The notes beneath the pieces are model-generated. The model was not told the DNA's origin, did not search any database, and saw nothing but the letters and a program-made list of their open reading frames with translations. The position numbers were made by a program, and so were the translations under genes. A DNA stretch of 64,000 nt from positions 2,418,001 to 2,482,000 of the forward strand of contig NZ_CP049887.1 in the NCBI RefSeq assembly GCF_011304195.1. The letters are read 5' to 3'. Shown here piece by piece: positions 18,347 through 28,602 of the stretch (positions are counted from its first letter, which is position 1; each line of letters begins with the position of its first letter). This DNA comes from Vagococcus hydrophili (GTDB lineage Bacteria > Bacillota > Bacilli > Lactobacillales > Vagococcaceae).

Positions 18347-19161
18347 TGATGAAATCACTATTGAAAGGAAAGACGATTACTTTAAGTAATGGTAAAACTG
18401 TGGTGGAAAAACCATCATCAACGCCATTTGTCGTTTTAGTACTATTTATTTTTACTGTTATTGCGATGAGAGTCACTAAGTTTGATTTTTATGCGCTGAT
18501 GACTCGTGGGGATCAATTTTTTGTAATTTTAAAGGGAATGTTTCCGCCAGACTTATCATTTTTAGATCGCGTGTGGGCACCGCTTTTTGACACGATTAAA
18601 ATGTCTCTTTTAGGTTCTTTAGTTGGGGCAATTGTTTCGATTCCTTTAGCTCTTTTAGCGTCATCAAACATTGTCCATAATCGTGTGATTACAGGATTTT
18701 TTAAATTATTATTTAGTATCTTAAGAACATTACCAACGATTGTTACAGCACTTATCGCTACCTTTATTTTTGGTTTAGGCACTATGGCAGGGACTTTAGC
18801 TATTTTCATCTTTACAGTAGCTTATGTCGGGAAATTAACTTATGAGCAAATTGAATCCTTAGACATGTCAACGTTTGAAGCCCTTGAATCAATGGGAATG
18901 ACTCGTTTTCAAGCGTTTCGCTATGCAGTAGTTCCTGAAATTTTACCAACATTTTTATCAACGACTCTTTTTAACTTTGAAGGTAATTTAAGATACGCTT
19001 CAATTTTAGGATATGTTGGTGCTGGTGGGTTAGGTATCATCTTAAACGAGCAATTAGGTTGGCGTGAATATGCTAATGTTGGAACAATTTTATTAGTATT
19101 GGTTTTAACTGTGGCTATCATTGAGACAATCAGTGAATATGCCCGTAAAAAGTTACAGTAG
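18346..19161 (+). CDS. phnE: Phosphonate-type ABC transporter permease, first subunit
   Basis: A 271-residue membrane permease of the PhnE family with about six helices. The ABC coupling loop (EAA-like) is EALESMGMTRFQAFRYAVVPEILPT, followed by the family GYVGAGGLGIIL segment. ATG 18346 shares a base with the phnC stop; an ATG at 18349 is equally possible. It pairs with the following gene as a heterodimer. Confidence 0.92.
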   Translation: MMKSLLKGKTITLSNGKTVVEKPSSTPFVVLVLFIFTVIAMRVTKFDFYALMTRGDQFFVILKGMFPPDLSFLDRVWAPLFDTIKMSLLGSLVGAIVSIPLALLASSNIVHNRVITGFFKLLFSILRTLPTIVTALIATFIFGLGTMAGTLAIFIFTVAYVGKLTYEQIESLDMSTFEALESMGMTRFQAFRYAVVPEILPTFLSTTLFNFEGNLRYASILGYVGAGGLGIILNEQLGWREYANVGTILLVLVLTVAIIETISEYARKKLQ

Positions 19162-19176
19162 ATAAAGGAGAAAATA

Positions 19177-19986
19177 ATGAATCAAGCAATAGAAGCAAAA
19201 TTAAGACAAGAACCTTCTAAAAAAATGCAATATTTGTTGTTAACAACGATCATTGTAGGCTCTTTTATTTGGTCGCTTTCAGCTATCGAATTTAATGCAG
19301 TAGATGAAGGTGGTTGGAAAATTGCGAGTAAGATTATTCAAGGGATTTTGACTCCTGACATGGACTTACTATGGAATTTTACGAACCAAGGTGTATTTTA
19401 CTTATTATTTGAAACAATTTGTATCGCATTTATTGGAACAATCTTTGGCGCAATTTTATCTATCCCGGTGGCCTTTTTAATGGCACCTAGTATTGTTCCT
19501 AAACCAGTTTACTTAGTGATGCGTTTCTTAGTTATCGTGATTAGAACTGTACCAGCCTTAGTTTACGGATTGATGTTTGTTCGTGTCACAGGTCCTGGAC
19601 CTTTTGCTGGGGCGATGACCATGTCACTGACATCAATTGGGATGGTCTCAAAACTTTATGTGGATATTATTGAAGACATTGATCACGGTGTTCTTGAAGC
19701 AATGGATTCAATGGGATGTACGACGTTTGAGAAAATTCGTTTTGGAATTATTCCTCAATTAATCGCTAATTTTGCATCAATTACGATTTATCGTTTTGAT
19801 ATGAACTTAAGAGATGCAACAATTCTTGGTTTAGTTGGAGCTGGTGGTATTGGTTCACCATTAATCTTTGCAATGAACTCATATCGTTGGAACCAAGTAG
19901 GCTCAATTTTAATTGGCTTAATTGTCCTAATTTTAATTGTGGAAGTTGTTTCAAATAAATTAAGAAGTAAATTAGTCAACGGATAA
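19177..19986 (+). CDS. phnE: Phosphonate-type ABC transporter permease, second subunit
   Basis: A 269-residue paralogue of the preceding permease, with the same coupling-loop layout (EAMDSMGCTTFEKIRFGIIPQLIA) and GLVGAGGIGSPL. The two differ through most of their length, so this is an old duplication giving a heterodimeric pore. AAAGGAG precedes the ATG. Confidence 0.92.
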   Translation: MNQAIEAKLRQEPSKKMQYLLLTTIIVGSFIWSLSAIEFNAVDEGGWKIASKIIQGILTPDMDLLWNFTNQGVFYLLFETICIAFIGTIFGAILSIPVAFLMAPSIVPKPVYLVMRFLVIVIRTVPALVYGLMFVRVTGPGPFAGAMTMSLTSIGMVSKLYVDIIEDIDHGVLEAMDSMGCTTFEKIRFGIIPQLIANFASITIYRFDMNLRDATILGLVGAGGIGSPLIFAMNSYRWNQVGSILIGLIVLILIVEVVSNKLRSKLVNG

Positions 19987-19998
19987 GGGGAGAGTTTA

Positions 19999-21546
19999 AT
20001 GGAGTTAACACTATTATCGACAAGCGACACTCACGGGTTTTTATATCCAACCGATTTTAGAAAAAGAAATCAGTCATTAGATTTTGGTTTAACAAAAGTC
20101 AAAGAACAGATCAAGAAAATAGAAAAAACGGTCCAAGGTTCTTTAATCAAGATCGACAATGGTGATTTCTTACAAGGTTCACCACTTAGTTATTTTCTAG
20201 CTAAAAATCCAAGTGCAGGTTCAATGGCTGATGTGATGAATGAAATGGGTTATGACTGCGGTGTGTTAGGAAATCATGAGTTTAACTATGGGATTGAATT
20301 TTTAGAAGAAACTATTAGTAAATTAAATTACCCAATCATTTGTGCCAATATTTTAAAAGCAAATGGTGATTTTTTAACAAATTGTCCTTATGTTGTGATT
20401 GAACGTGAAGGTGTGAAAATCGCTGTTTTAGGTTTAACCACTCAGTATATTCCTAATTGGGAACAACCTAAAACAGTTGAAGGGTTGGTTTTTAAATCAG
20501 CTTTAGAAACAGCAAAAGAATTTGTTCCAAAGTTAAAAGAAGAAGCAGATATCGTCATTGTTAGTTACCATGGTGGTTTTGAGCGTGATTTAGAAACAGG
20601 TGAACCCACAGAGGTCTTAACTGGTGAAAATGAAGGTTATGCTCTTCTTCATGAAGTTGAGGGCATTGATTGTTTACTGACAGGGCATCAACACCGTGTG
20701 ATTAGTTTGAACGATGGTCCTTGTCCAGTAACTCAACCAGGAGACAAAGGTCGATATTTAGGTAGAGTAGACCTCGATTTTGATGAAGTCACTAAGAAAA
20801 TAAAAAAATCCCAAGCTAGTTTGATTGAAATTAATCAAGAGGTTGAAAATCAAGTGCTACATGAGAAATTCTTACCCTTGTTAAATCAAGTAGAAGATTG
20901 GTTAGATCAACCCCAAGGGAAAGTCGAGGGGGATATGACTATTACTGATCCGATGAAAGTCAGAGAATTTAGTCATCCTTATATTGAATTTATTCAAGAC
21001 GTTCAAAAGGAAGTGACAGGAGTTGCGATTTCTGGGACAGCTCTTTTTGATAATAATGGAACAGGTTTTGGTGAAAGTATTAGTATGCGTGACATTGTGA
21101 CGAACTATATTTATCCTAATACTGTGGCGGTCTTAGACATCTCTGGTGCCGATTTAAAGGTGGCGTTGGAAAGATGTGCTAGTTACTTTGATACAGATCA
21201 AGAGAATCAGTTATGTGTAAGTAAAGAGTTCTTAGAACCTAAAGTGGAGCATTATAATTATGATTTATATAGCGGCATAGACTATACGTTCGATATAAGG
21301 AAAGAAAAAGGTCAACGTGTGGTTGAATTAAAAATAGACGATAAAGAAATACAAGATGATGAAAGATTAGAAGTTGTCATGAATCAATACCGGGCAGTTG
21401 GTGGCGGTGATTATGGTATGTTCGGACCTGAAAAGATTGTGCGAGAAGTGACGATTGATATGACAGAGTTAATTTCAGGCTATTTAGAAAAACATCCTAC
21501 AATTATGGCTAAACAACCTAGTAACTTTCATCTGATTAAAACATAA
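19999..21546 (+). CDS. Cytosolic metallophosphoesterase / 5'-nucleotidase family enzyme
   Basis: A 515-residue two-domain protein. The N-terminal calcineurin-like metallophosphoesterase has DTHG (11-14), NGDFLQGSP, GNHEFN, a His in VSYHGG and LLTGHQHR, which together provide the dinuclear metal site. The C-terminal 5'-nucleotidase substrate domain contains SGTALFDNNGTGFG and the Y-R-A-V-G-G-G-D-Y segment. There is no signal peptide or wall anchor, unlike secreted UshA/NudP enzymes; it resembles the YunD-type cytosolic form. As the last gene of the phn-type importer operon it probably hydrolyses the imported phosphoester or a derivative (inference). Confidence 0.88.
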   Translation: MELTLLSTSDTHGFLYPTDFRKRNQSLDFGLTKVKEQIKKIEKTVQGSLIKIDNGDFLQGSPLSYFLAKNPSAGSMADVMNEMGYDCGVLGNHEFNYGIEFLEETISKLNYPIICANILKANGDFLTNCPYVVIEREGVKIAVLGLTTQYIPNWEQPKTVEGLVFKSALETAKEFVPKLKEEADIVIVSYHGGFERDLETGEPTEVLTGENEGYALLHEVEGIDCLLTGHQHRVISLNDGPCPVTQPGDKGRYLGRVDLDFDEVTKKIKKSQASLIEINQEVENQVLHEKFLPLLNQVEDWLDQPQGKVEGDMTITDPMKVREFSHPYIEFIQDVQKEVTGVAISGTALFDNNGTGFGESISMRDIVTNYIYPNTVAVLDISGADLKVALERCASYFDTDQENQLCVSKEFLEPKVEHYNYDLYSGIDYTFDIRKEKGQRVVELKIDDKEIQDDERLEVVMNQYRAVGGGDYGMFGPEKIVREVTIDMTELISGYLEKHPTIMAKQPSNFHLIKT

Positions 21547-21549
21547 AAT

Positions 21550-21597
21550 AAAGACACCTCAGAGACTAGAATGAAAATCTCTGAGGTGTCTTTTAAA
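21550..21597. terminator. Bidirectional terminator between convergent genes
   Basis: A perfect 16 bp stem AAAGACACCTCAGAGA (21550-21565) / TCTCTGAGGTGTCTTT (21578-21593), with T runs available on both strands. It serves the phosphoesterase gene and the convergent MFS gene. Confidence 0.95.
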
Positions 21598-21599
21598 AT

Positions 21600-22808
21600 T
21601 TAAATTGATTCATTTTGAGAGGGGATTTTAACAAAAATTAAGCTCGCTGCTGTTAATAAGCCTAAACAAAGGAAGTAGATAAAAGCAGTTAAAAATGTTT
21701 CACTTGATTCGACTAAAAAACCGATGACAAGTTGAACAACAGCACCACCAATAATACCACCTGTTGCAATGGTTGAGTAACTCGGTGCGAAGACTTCGCC
21801 ACTAAACATTTTCATAGGAATGGCCATTAAGGTAACAAAACCTAACGTTAAGAATAACGTAGCAAAACCAAGGACTAAAATAAAGTTAATTGGTTTGTAA
21901 ACAAAATAAGAAGCAAAAGCAAGAATGGAGCCAATACTTGAAGTAACCATAATGACTTTTTTATCTTGATTACGGAAAAACTTCCCAACAATATAACTAC
22001 CACCGATTGCTCCTGTTAGGGCGAAGACACCAACAGCTGAACTAATCATGCCAGACTGAGGCAAAGTAATTCCTCGGTAAGAAACTAAAAATGTTGGTAA
22101 CCAATTGTTTAATCCGTACAATAAACTATTAATAAAGAATGCCGCAAAAAATAGGAACCAAATTGTTGGGTTTTTCCAAACTGAAAGAATCGGTATTTTT
22201 TTTGCTGTAGATGCTGATTGTTTTTGATTTTTATCTTTTTTAGGAATAGAAGATGAAATGATAAAAGCAATGACTAAGGAAACAATGGTCAGTAAAGTAT
22301 AAGCAAAACGCCAGCCTTTCATTTCAATTAGTGGAGACAATAGAATAGGTCCAATCACACCAGCAAATCCTGAAGACGAAATAAGTATTCCTTTAGCGAA
22401 TGTCCGTCGTTCCACAGGGAAATTATCAATCACTTCTTTACTAGAAGCAGAAGCATAACCAGAGTGAGCAAACATGCCAGAGAGTAATCTCACGGCAATT
22501 AACATCTGAATACTTTGGCTTAGACCGAAAATAAAATCAAATATACCGATAAGAATTACTGAAAAAATGACCACAGATCGAGCGCCAAACTTGTTAATCG
22601 CAAAACTCATTGGGATTTGCATCAAAGCATAACCAATAAAAAAAGCACTTAAAATAAGTCCCTTGGTACTTTCAGTCATTGGGATGTCTTTACTAATAGA
22701 AACAATTGAGATACCAACAGATAATTTATCAATATAAACCATGGAATATCCTAAAAATAAGGAACCTAATAAAACATTTAAATTAACGGGTTTCTTTTCT
22801 TGATACAC
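21600..22808 (-). CDS. MFS transporter
   Basis: About 402 residues with 12 predicted membrane helices and the MFS loop motif NKFGARSVV between helices 2 and 3. An ACS-like pattern (GYSMVYIDKL in helix 1, GYALMQIPMSFA in helix 2) suggests an organic-anion carrier, but the substrate cannot be named. Start choice: an in-frame ATG at 22844 has AAGGAG directly abutting it with no spacing. GTG 22808 is preceded by AGAAAGGGTGAT with a normal gap and gives a conventional short N-terminus, so it is preferred. Confidence 0.82.
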   Translation of the reverse strand: MYQEKKPVNLNVLLGSLFLGYSMVYIDKLSVGISIVSISKDIPMTESTKGLILSAFFIGYALMQIPMSFAINKFGARSVVIFSVILIGIFDFIFGLSQSIQMLIAVRLLSGMFAHSGYASASSKEVIDNFPVERRTFAKGILISSSGFAGVIGPILLSPLIEMKGWRFAYTLLTIVSLVIAFIISSSIPKKDKNQKQSASTAKKIPILSVWKNPTIWFLFFAAFFINSLLYGLNNWLPTFLVSYRGITLPQSGMISSAVGVFALTGAIGGSYIVGKFFRNQDKKVIMVTSSIGSILAFASYFVYKPINFILVLGFATLFLTLGFVTLMAIPMKMFSGEVFAPSYSTIATGGIIGGAVVQLVIGFLVESSETFLTAFIYFLCLGLLTAASLIFVKIPSQNESI

Positions 22809-22844
22809 ATAATCACCCTTTCTAATATAACTGTAAACAGCCAT

Positions 22845-23062
22845 CTCCTTAAATATACACTTAAAAAGGAAACTAGGAAAGCCTTTTTTTAGTCAGTGTC
22901 AGATATTTAATGACTGCTATAAAAGAGTTTTTGATTAAAATTAACTCGCAAAGCTTTGCAACTTTCCAAAATTTATTATAGAATAAGGAAGTAGACGAAA
23001 TGAAAAGGTTAAGCCAACTTGTCATCAAGTTGTTTTTTTTTGTTCTGAAAAATTGCTTTATC
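22845..23062. other. Region before parE with orphan terminator and a 25-codon ORF
   Basis: No recognised gene lies between the MFS gene and the parE promoter. On the plus strand there is a TG-C-TATAAA extended -10-like element (about 22914-22922). A possible short ORF follows at 23000-23077 (MKRLSQLVIK..., 25 codons, AAGGAAG 9 nt upstream). A perfect terminator CAACTTG-TCAT-CAAGTTG with nine T residues (23015-23041) lies inside that ORF. No plus-strand gene upstream needs this terminator. Confidence 0.45.
23015..23041 (+). terminator. Orphan intrinsic terminator upstream of parE
   Basis: CAACTTG (23015-23021), 4 nt loop, CAAGTTG (23026-23032), then nine T. The shape is textbook, but the nearest upstream plus-strand gene already ended at 21546 with its own terminator. 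Confidence 0.85.
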
Positions 23063-23092
23063 TTGAAATCATTTTGAAGTACTATATATAAA
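23063..23092 (+). promoter_or_regulatory. Probable parE-parC promoter
   Basis: TTGAAA (23063-23068) with TATATA (23085-23090, 16 bp spacer) or TATAAA (23087-23092, 18 bp spacer), about 55 bp before parE and downstream of the orphan terminator. Confidence 0.55.
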
Positions 23093-23126
23093 GTGATAAG
23101 ATGCTTTTTAGCATTGACTTAAATGA

Positions 23127-25148
<2,022 letters not shown>

Positions 25149-25178
25149 TCAACACAAAGTGAAGGAGAGAAAAGATAA

Positions 25179-27620
25179 ATGAGTGAACGACATGGTATTC
25201 AAAAGTTAACTCTAGAAGAAATTATGGGTGATCGTTTTGGACGATACTCTAAATATATTATTCAAGACAGAGCATTACCTGATATTAGAGATGGATTAAA
25301 ACCAGTACAACGCCGTATTTTATATTCAATGAACAAAGACGGCAATACATACGAAAAAGCTTTCCGTAAATCAGCTAAATCTGTGGGGAATATTATGGGT
25401 AATTACCATCCTCATGGGGATAGCAGTATTTATGAAGCAATGGTTCGTATGAGTCAAGATTGGAAGTTACGTAATCCTTTAATTGAAATGCACGGAAACA
25501 ACGGGAGTATGGACGGAGATCCACCTGCTGCCATGCGTTATACGGAAGCGCGTCTTTCTGAATTAAGTGGGGAACTATTAACGGATATCGAAAAAGAGAC
25601 CGTTGATTTTGTTTGGAACTTTGATGACACAGAAAAAGAACCAACTGTTTTACCAGCGAAATATCCAAATCTTTTAGTTAATGGTTCAACAGGGATTTCT
25701 GCAGGTTACGCGACAGAAATTCCAACTCATAATTTAGGAGAAATCATTGATGGAACAATTCATTTGATTGACCATCCTAATGCTTCTTTAGATAAATTAA
25801 TGGAGTTTATTCCTGGACCAGATTTTCCAACAGGTGGGATTTTACAAGGGAAAAAAGAACTTAAAAAAGCGTATGAAACAGGTAAAGGAAAAGTTAACTT
25901 ACGTTCTAAAACAAGTATCGAACCTTTAAAAGCTGGACGTGAACAAATCGTTATTACAGAAATTCCTTACGAAGTGAATAAAGCTGTTTTGGTTAAAAAA
26001 ATGGATGAAATGCGTTTAAACCGTCGCTTAGAAGGTATATCTGAAGTTCGTGACGAAAGTGACCGTACAGGACTTAGAATCGTTGTGGAGCTTAAAAAAG
26101 AAGTGGATGCTACTGCAGTTTTGAACTTCTTATTTAAAAACACTGATTTACAAATTAACTATAACTTTAATATGGTAGCTATTAATAATTTACGCCCTGA
26201 ACAAGTGGGATTACAAGCTATTTTAGGTGCTTATATTAGTCATAGAAAAACAGTTATTAGAAAACGCAGTGAGTTTGAACTGAAAAAAGCGAAGAATCGT
26301 CAACATATTGTGAGCGGTCTGATTAAAGCTTTATCTATTTTGGATCAAGTGATTGCGACAATTCGAGGTAGTAAAGATAAAAAAGATGCAAAAATGAATT
26401 TAGTGGCTTCTTATGCTTTTACAGAAGAACAAGCTGAAGCAATCGTATCATTACAACTTTACCGTTTAACGAATACAGATATCACCGCATTAGAGAAAGA
26501 AAACCAAGAATTAGCTGAATTAATTGAAAAATTAATGCAGATTTTAAATAATGAAAAAGAACTTCTTAATGTGATGAAATCTGAGTTAAGAGCAGTTAAA
26601 AAGCAATACCAAACACCAAGATTAACTAAACTTGAAGAAGAAATCGAAGAAATCACGATTGAAACGGCTGTTTTAATTCCTCAAGAAGATGTGATGGTAA
26701 GCATAACTAAAGAAGGCTATGCTAAACGTAGTAGTTTAAGATCATTTGGAGCATCAAAAGACGATGTTATTGAGATGAAAGAAACAGATAGCCTTGTCTT
26801 TAGTGGACAATTAAATACGCATAATCATCTGTTGATCGCAACGAATAAAGGAAATATGATTTACCGTCAAGTTCATGAATTAGCTGATAAAAAATGGAAA
26901 GATGTTGGTGAGCATTTCTCTCTAACTATCACATCATTAGATGCTAATGAAAGAATTATCGGTGTCTTCCCGTACACAGAAATCACAGAGAATCTTCAAT
27001 TTGTCTTTGCGACGAAAGAAGGTATGATTAAACGAACTAATATGAGTGAGTTTAATGTTTGGAGAACGTATAAGAGTCGCCCGACTTTAGGCATGAAATT
27101 AAAAACAGAAACAGATGAAGTGATTGCAGTTGAACTGATTGATGGTATGCAAAGTAAAGATGTCTTATTAGTAACACATTTAGCCTTTGGTCTATATTAT
27201 GACTTAGAGGAAGTTCCAGTTGTTGGAGCAAAAGCTTCAGGGGTTAAAGCTATTAACCTTAAAGATCAAGATTTTGTAGTCAACGGTTTAATTTTAGATA
27301 AAAATGAAAAATCAACCATTACTTTAGTGACTCAAAGAGGCTCAGTCAAACGAATGAAAGTCAATGAACTAAGTAAATTAGGTCGAGCAAAACGTGGCTT
27401 AATGGTGCTGCGTGAGTTGAAGAGTAATCCACACCGTGTCTTTGCTGTTGTGAAGAATGTTGAGAATCAATTAATTAATATCCAAACAGAATCAAATTCT
27501 GTTTATACAGTAGATTACAAGGATTTGGGAATCAATGACCGCCAATCTAACGGTTCATTTGTTAATGATGAAAAAGTAGATGGTTCTATAATTGAAGTAA
27601 GTACTAAAATTGTTGAGTAA
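25179..27620 (+). CDS. parC: DNA topoisomerase IV subunit A
   Basis: An 813-residue breakage-reunion subunit. The catalytic Tyr is in [11 protein letters not shown] (about residue 119), with a coiled-coil tower (about 360-490) and a C-terminal beta-pinwheel. The quinolone-resistance region reads [20 protein letters not shown], so the usual Ser and Glu resistance positions are unmutated and a susceptible topoisomerase IV is expected. It forms an operon with parE. AAGGAGAG precedes the ATG. Confidence 0.96.
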   Translation: MSERHGIQKLTLEEIMGDRFGRYSKYIIQDRALPDIRDGLKPVQRRILYSMNKDGNTYEKAFRKSAKSVGNIMGNYHPHGDSSIYEAMVRMSQDWKLRNPLIEMHGNNGSMDGDPPAAMRYTEARLSELSGELLTDIEKETVDFVWNFDDTEKEPTVLPAKYPNLLVNGSTGISAGYATEIPTHNLGEIIDGTIHLIDHPNASLDKLMEFIPGPDFPTGGILQGKKELKKAYETGKGKVNLRSKTSIEPLKAGREQIVITEIPYEVNKAVLVKKMDEMRLNRRLEGISEVRDESDRTGLRIVVELKKEVDATAVLNFLFKNTDLQINYNFNMVAINNLRPEQVGLQAILGAYISHRKTVIRKRSEFELKKAKNRQHIVSGLIKALSILDQVIATIRGSKDKKDAKMNLVASYAFTEEQAEAIVSLQLYRLTNTDITALEKENQELAELIEKLMQILNNEKELLNVMKSELRAVKKQYQTPRLTKLEEEIEEITIETAVLIPQEDVMVSITKEGYAKRSSLRSFGASKDDVIEMKETDSLVFSGQLNTHNHLLIATNKGNMIYRQVHELADKKWKDVGEHFSLTITSLDANERIIGVFPYTEITENLQFVFATKEGMIKRTNMSEFNVWRTYKSRPTLGMKLKTETDEVIAVELIDGMQSKDVLLVTHLAFGLYYDLEEVPVVGAKASGVKAINLKDQDFVVNGLILDKNEKSTITLVTQRGSVKRMKVNELSKLGRAKRGLMVLRELKSNPHRVFAVVKNVENQLINIQTESNSVYTVDYKDLGINDRQSNGSFVNDEKVDGSIIEVSTKIVE

Positions 27621-27632
27621 CTAAATTAATCC

Positions 27633-27676
27633 AAAAAGCGATTAACCATCAGATTTTATGGTTAATCGCTTTTTTA
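27633..27676. terminator. Bidirectional terminator between parC and the phosphatase gene
   Basis: A perfect 17 bp stem AAAAAGCGATTAACCAT (27633-27649) / ATGGTTAATCGCTTTTT (27658-27674) with an 8 nt loop. Its T run overlaps the stop of the convergent gene. Confidence 0.95.
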
Positions 27677-28252
27677 GTTTAGATGAGAATAATCGTGATT
27701 AATAATCTCTTTTAAAACAAACGCCGCGTCTTGAACCTCATATTTTAAAATAGAACAGTTTTTAATGCTAGATTCTCGCTTAACTGAACTAAAGGATTCC
27801 CAAACACGGTAAAAATTAGCAATAGCAGCATCGTGAGAAACAATTAGGATATGTTGGTTATGAGAAGAAAAAACGATATCTTGAATCGCTTTGTTAATTC
27901 TATCTGCTACGTGTTCTTGAGATTCACCGTTGAATTGAACAAAAAAATCATTGTATGGGAGGGGAGGATTAAGATGTTCGCCTTCCCCCTCATAGTCACC
28001 AAAATTCCATTCTCTTAAATTCTTATGTGTTTTAAAAGGAAGGTTGGAAATAAGTTGTAAGGTGTCAATTGCCCTCTCAGAAGTTGAAGTATGAGCTTCA
28101 TCAAGTAAGATTTCGTTATCACGAAAATAATTTCCAGCAATTTTTGCTTGTTCGATCCCTAAGAGTGTCAACGGGGAGTCACAGAACCCTTGAATTTTAT
28201 GCTGCAAGTTAAAGAGCGTTTGACCATGTCTGATAAGATAAATTGTCTTCAT
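27674..28252 (-). CDS. Histidine phosphatase family protein
   Basis: A 192-residue phosphoglycerate-mutase-like enzyme. The catalytic loop is LIRHGQTLFN (His about residue 9), the second Arg/Glu core is in TSTSERAIDT and REWNFGDYEG, and the second catalytic His is in ILIVSHDAAI. The family includes metabolite phosphatases (PhoE/CobC/GpmB-like), and the substrate here is unknown. AAAGGAGG lies just before the ATG. Its promoter region contains a perfect palindrome (28289-28311). Confidence 0.88.
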   Translation of the reverse strand: MKTIYLIRHGQTLFNLQHKIQGFCDSPLTLLGIEQAKIAGNYFRDNEILLDEAHTSTSERAIDTLQLISNLPFKTHKNLREWNFGDYEGEGEHLNPPLPYNDFFVQFNGESQEHVADRINKAIQDIVFSSHNQHILIVSHDAAIANFYRVWESFSSVKRESSIKNCSILKYEVQDAAFVLKEIINHDYSHLN

Positions 28253-28503
28253 TGATATCCTCCTTTTTTTACTCTTTGAATAGTATAGACTAATTATTGA
28301 AAATAATTAGTGAAAAAAGTAGAAAACACGGCATAAAAATCACTCCTGTTATATGTCAGAAGGGACAGTTTAACGCTCTGTTATAGTACAGAAATAGAAT
28401 TAATTGATACAGAATTAACAATTGATAATGTGAATGAAAGCCTGTAACAATGGTTTTTAGAAAACTTTTTTAAGAATTTTTAATATTTAACTCTTTTTTT
28501 CAC
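28253..28503. other. Divergent intergenic region between the phosphatase gene and pflB
   Basis: The phosphatase promoter (minus strand TATACT at 28287-28282) and a perfect 10 bp inverted repeat ACTAATTATT-GAA-AATAATTAGT (28289-28311) lie at the left. The middle part is AT-rich with no ORF that I can support. A second upstream promoter for pflB may exist around 28380-28390 (TATAGT), but its -35 is not clear. Confidence 0.5.
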
Positions 28504-28539
28504 TATAACACTTGCATTGAAGTGTTTTTGTGTTATACT
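28504..28539 (+). promoter_or_regulatory. pflB promoter with nested inverted repeats
   Basis: TTGCAT (28512-28517), 16 bp, TATACT (28534-28539). Two inverted repeats are nested over it: TATAACAC (28504-28511) with GTGTTATA (28530-28537), and AACACTT (28507-28513) with AAGTGTT (28520-28526). This looks like an operator for a dimeric or tetrameric regulator sensing anaerobiosis or redox, but it does not match the Rex consensus. Confidence 0.6.
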
Positions 28540-28602
28540 GAGCATGTAAAACATAAACGAATTAAAAAACTAAAAACAACAATTTTAAGGAGGCTCTCAA
28601 TA

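Noticed and set aside
18346-19986. Recent tandem duplication of phnE
   Set aside because: The two permeases share only the family pattern and differ through most of their length, consistent with an old heterodimer.
28441-28456. Catabolite-response element (cre) upstream of pflB
   Set aside because: TGAAAGCCTGTAACA resembles cre only partly and misses the central CG.
28522-28602. N-terminal extension of PflB from ATG 28522
   Set aside because: It overlaps the promoter, and the true start has a perfect AAGGAGG at normal spacing.
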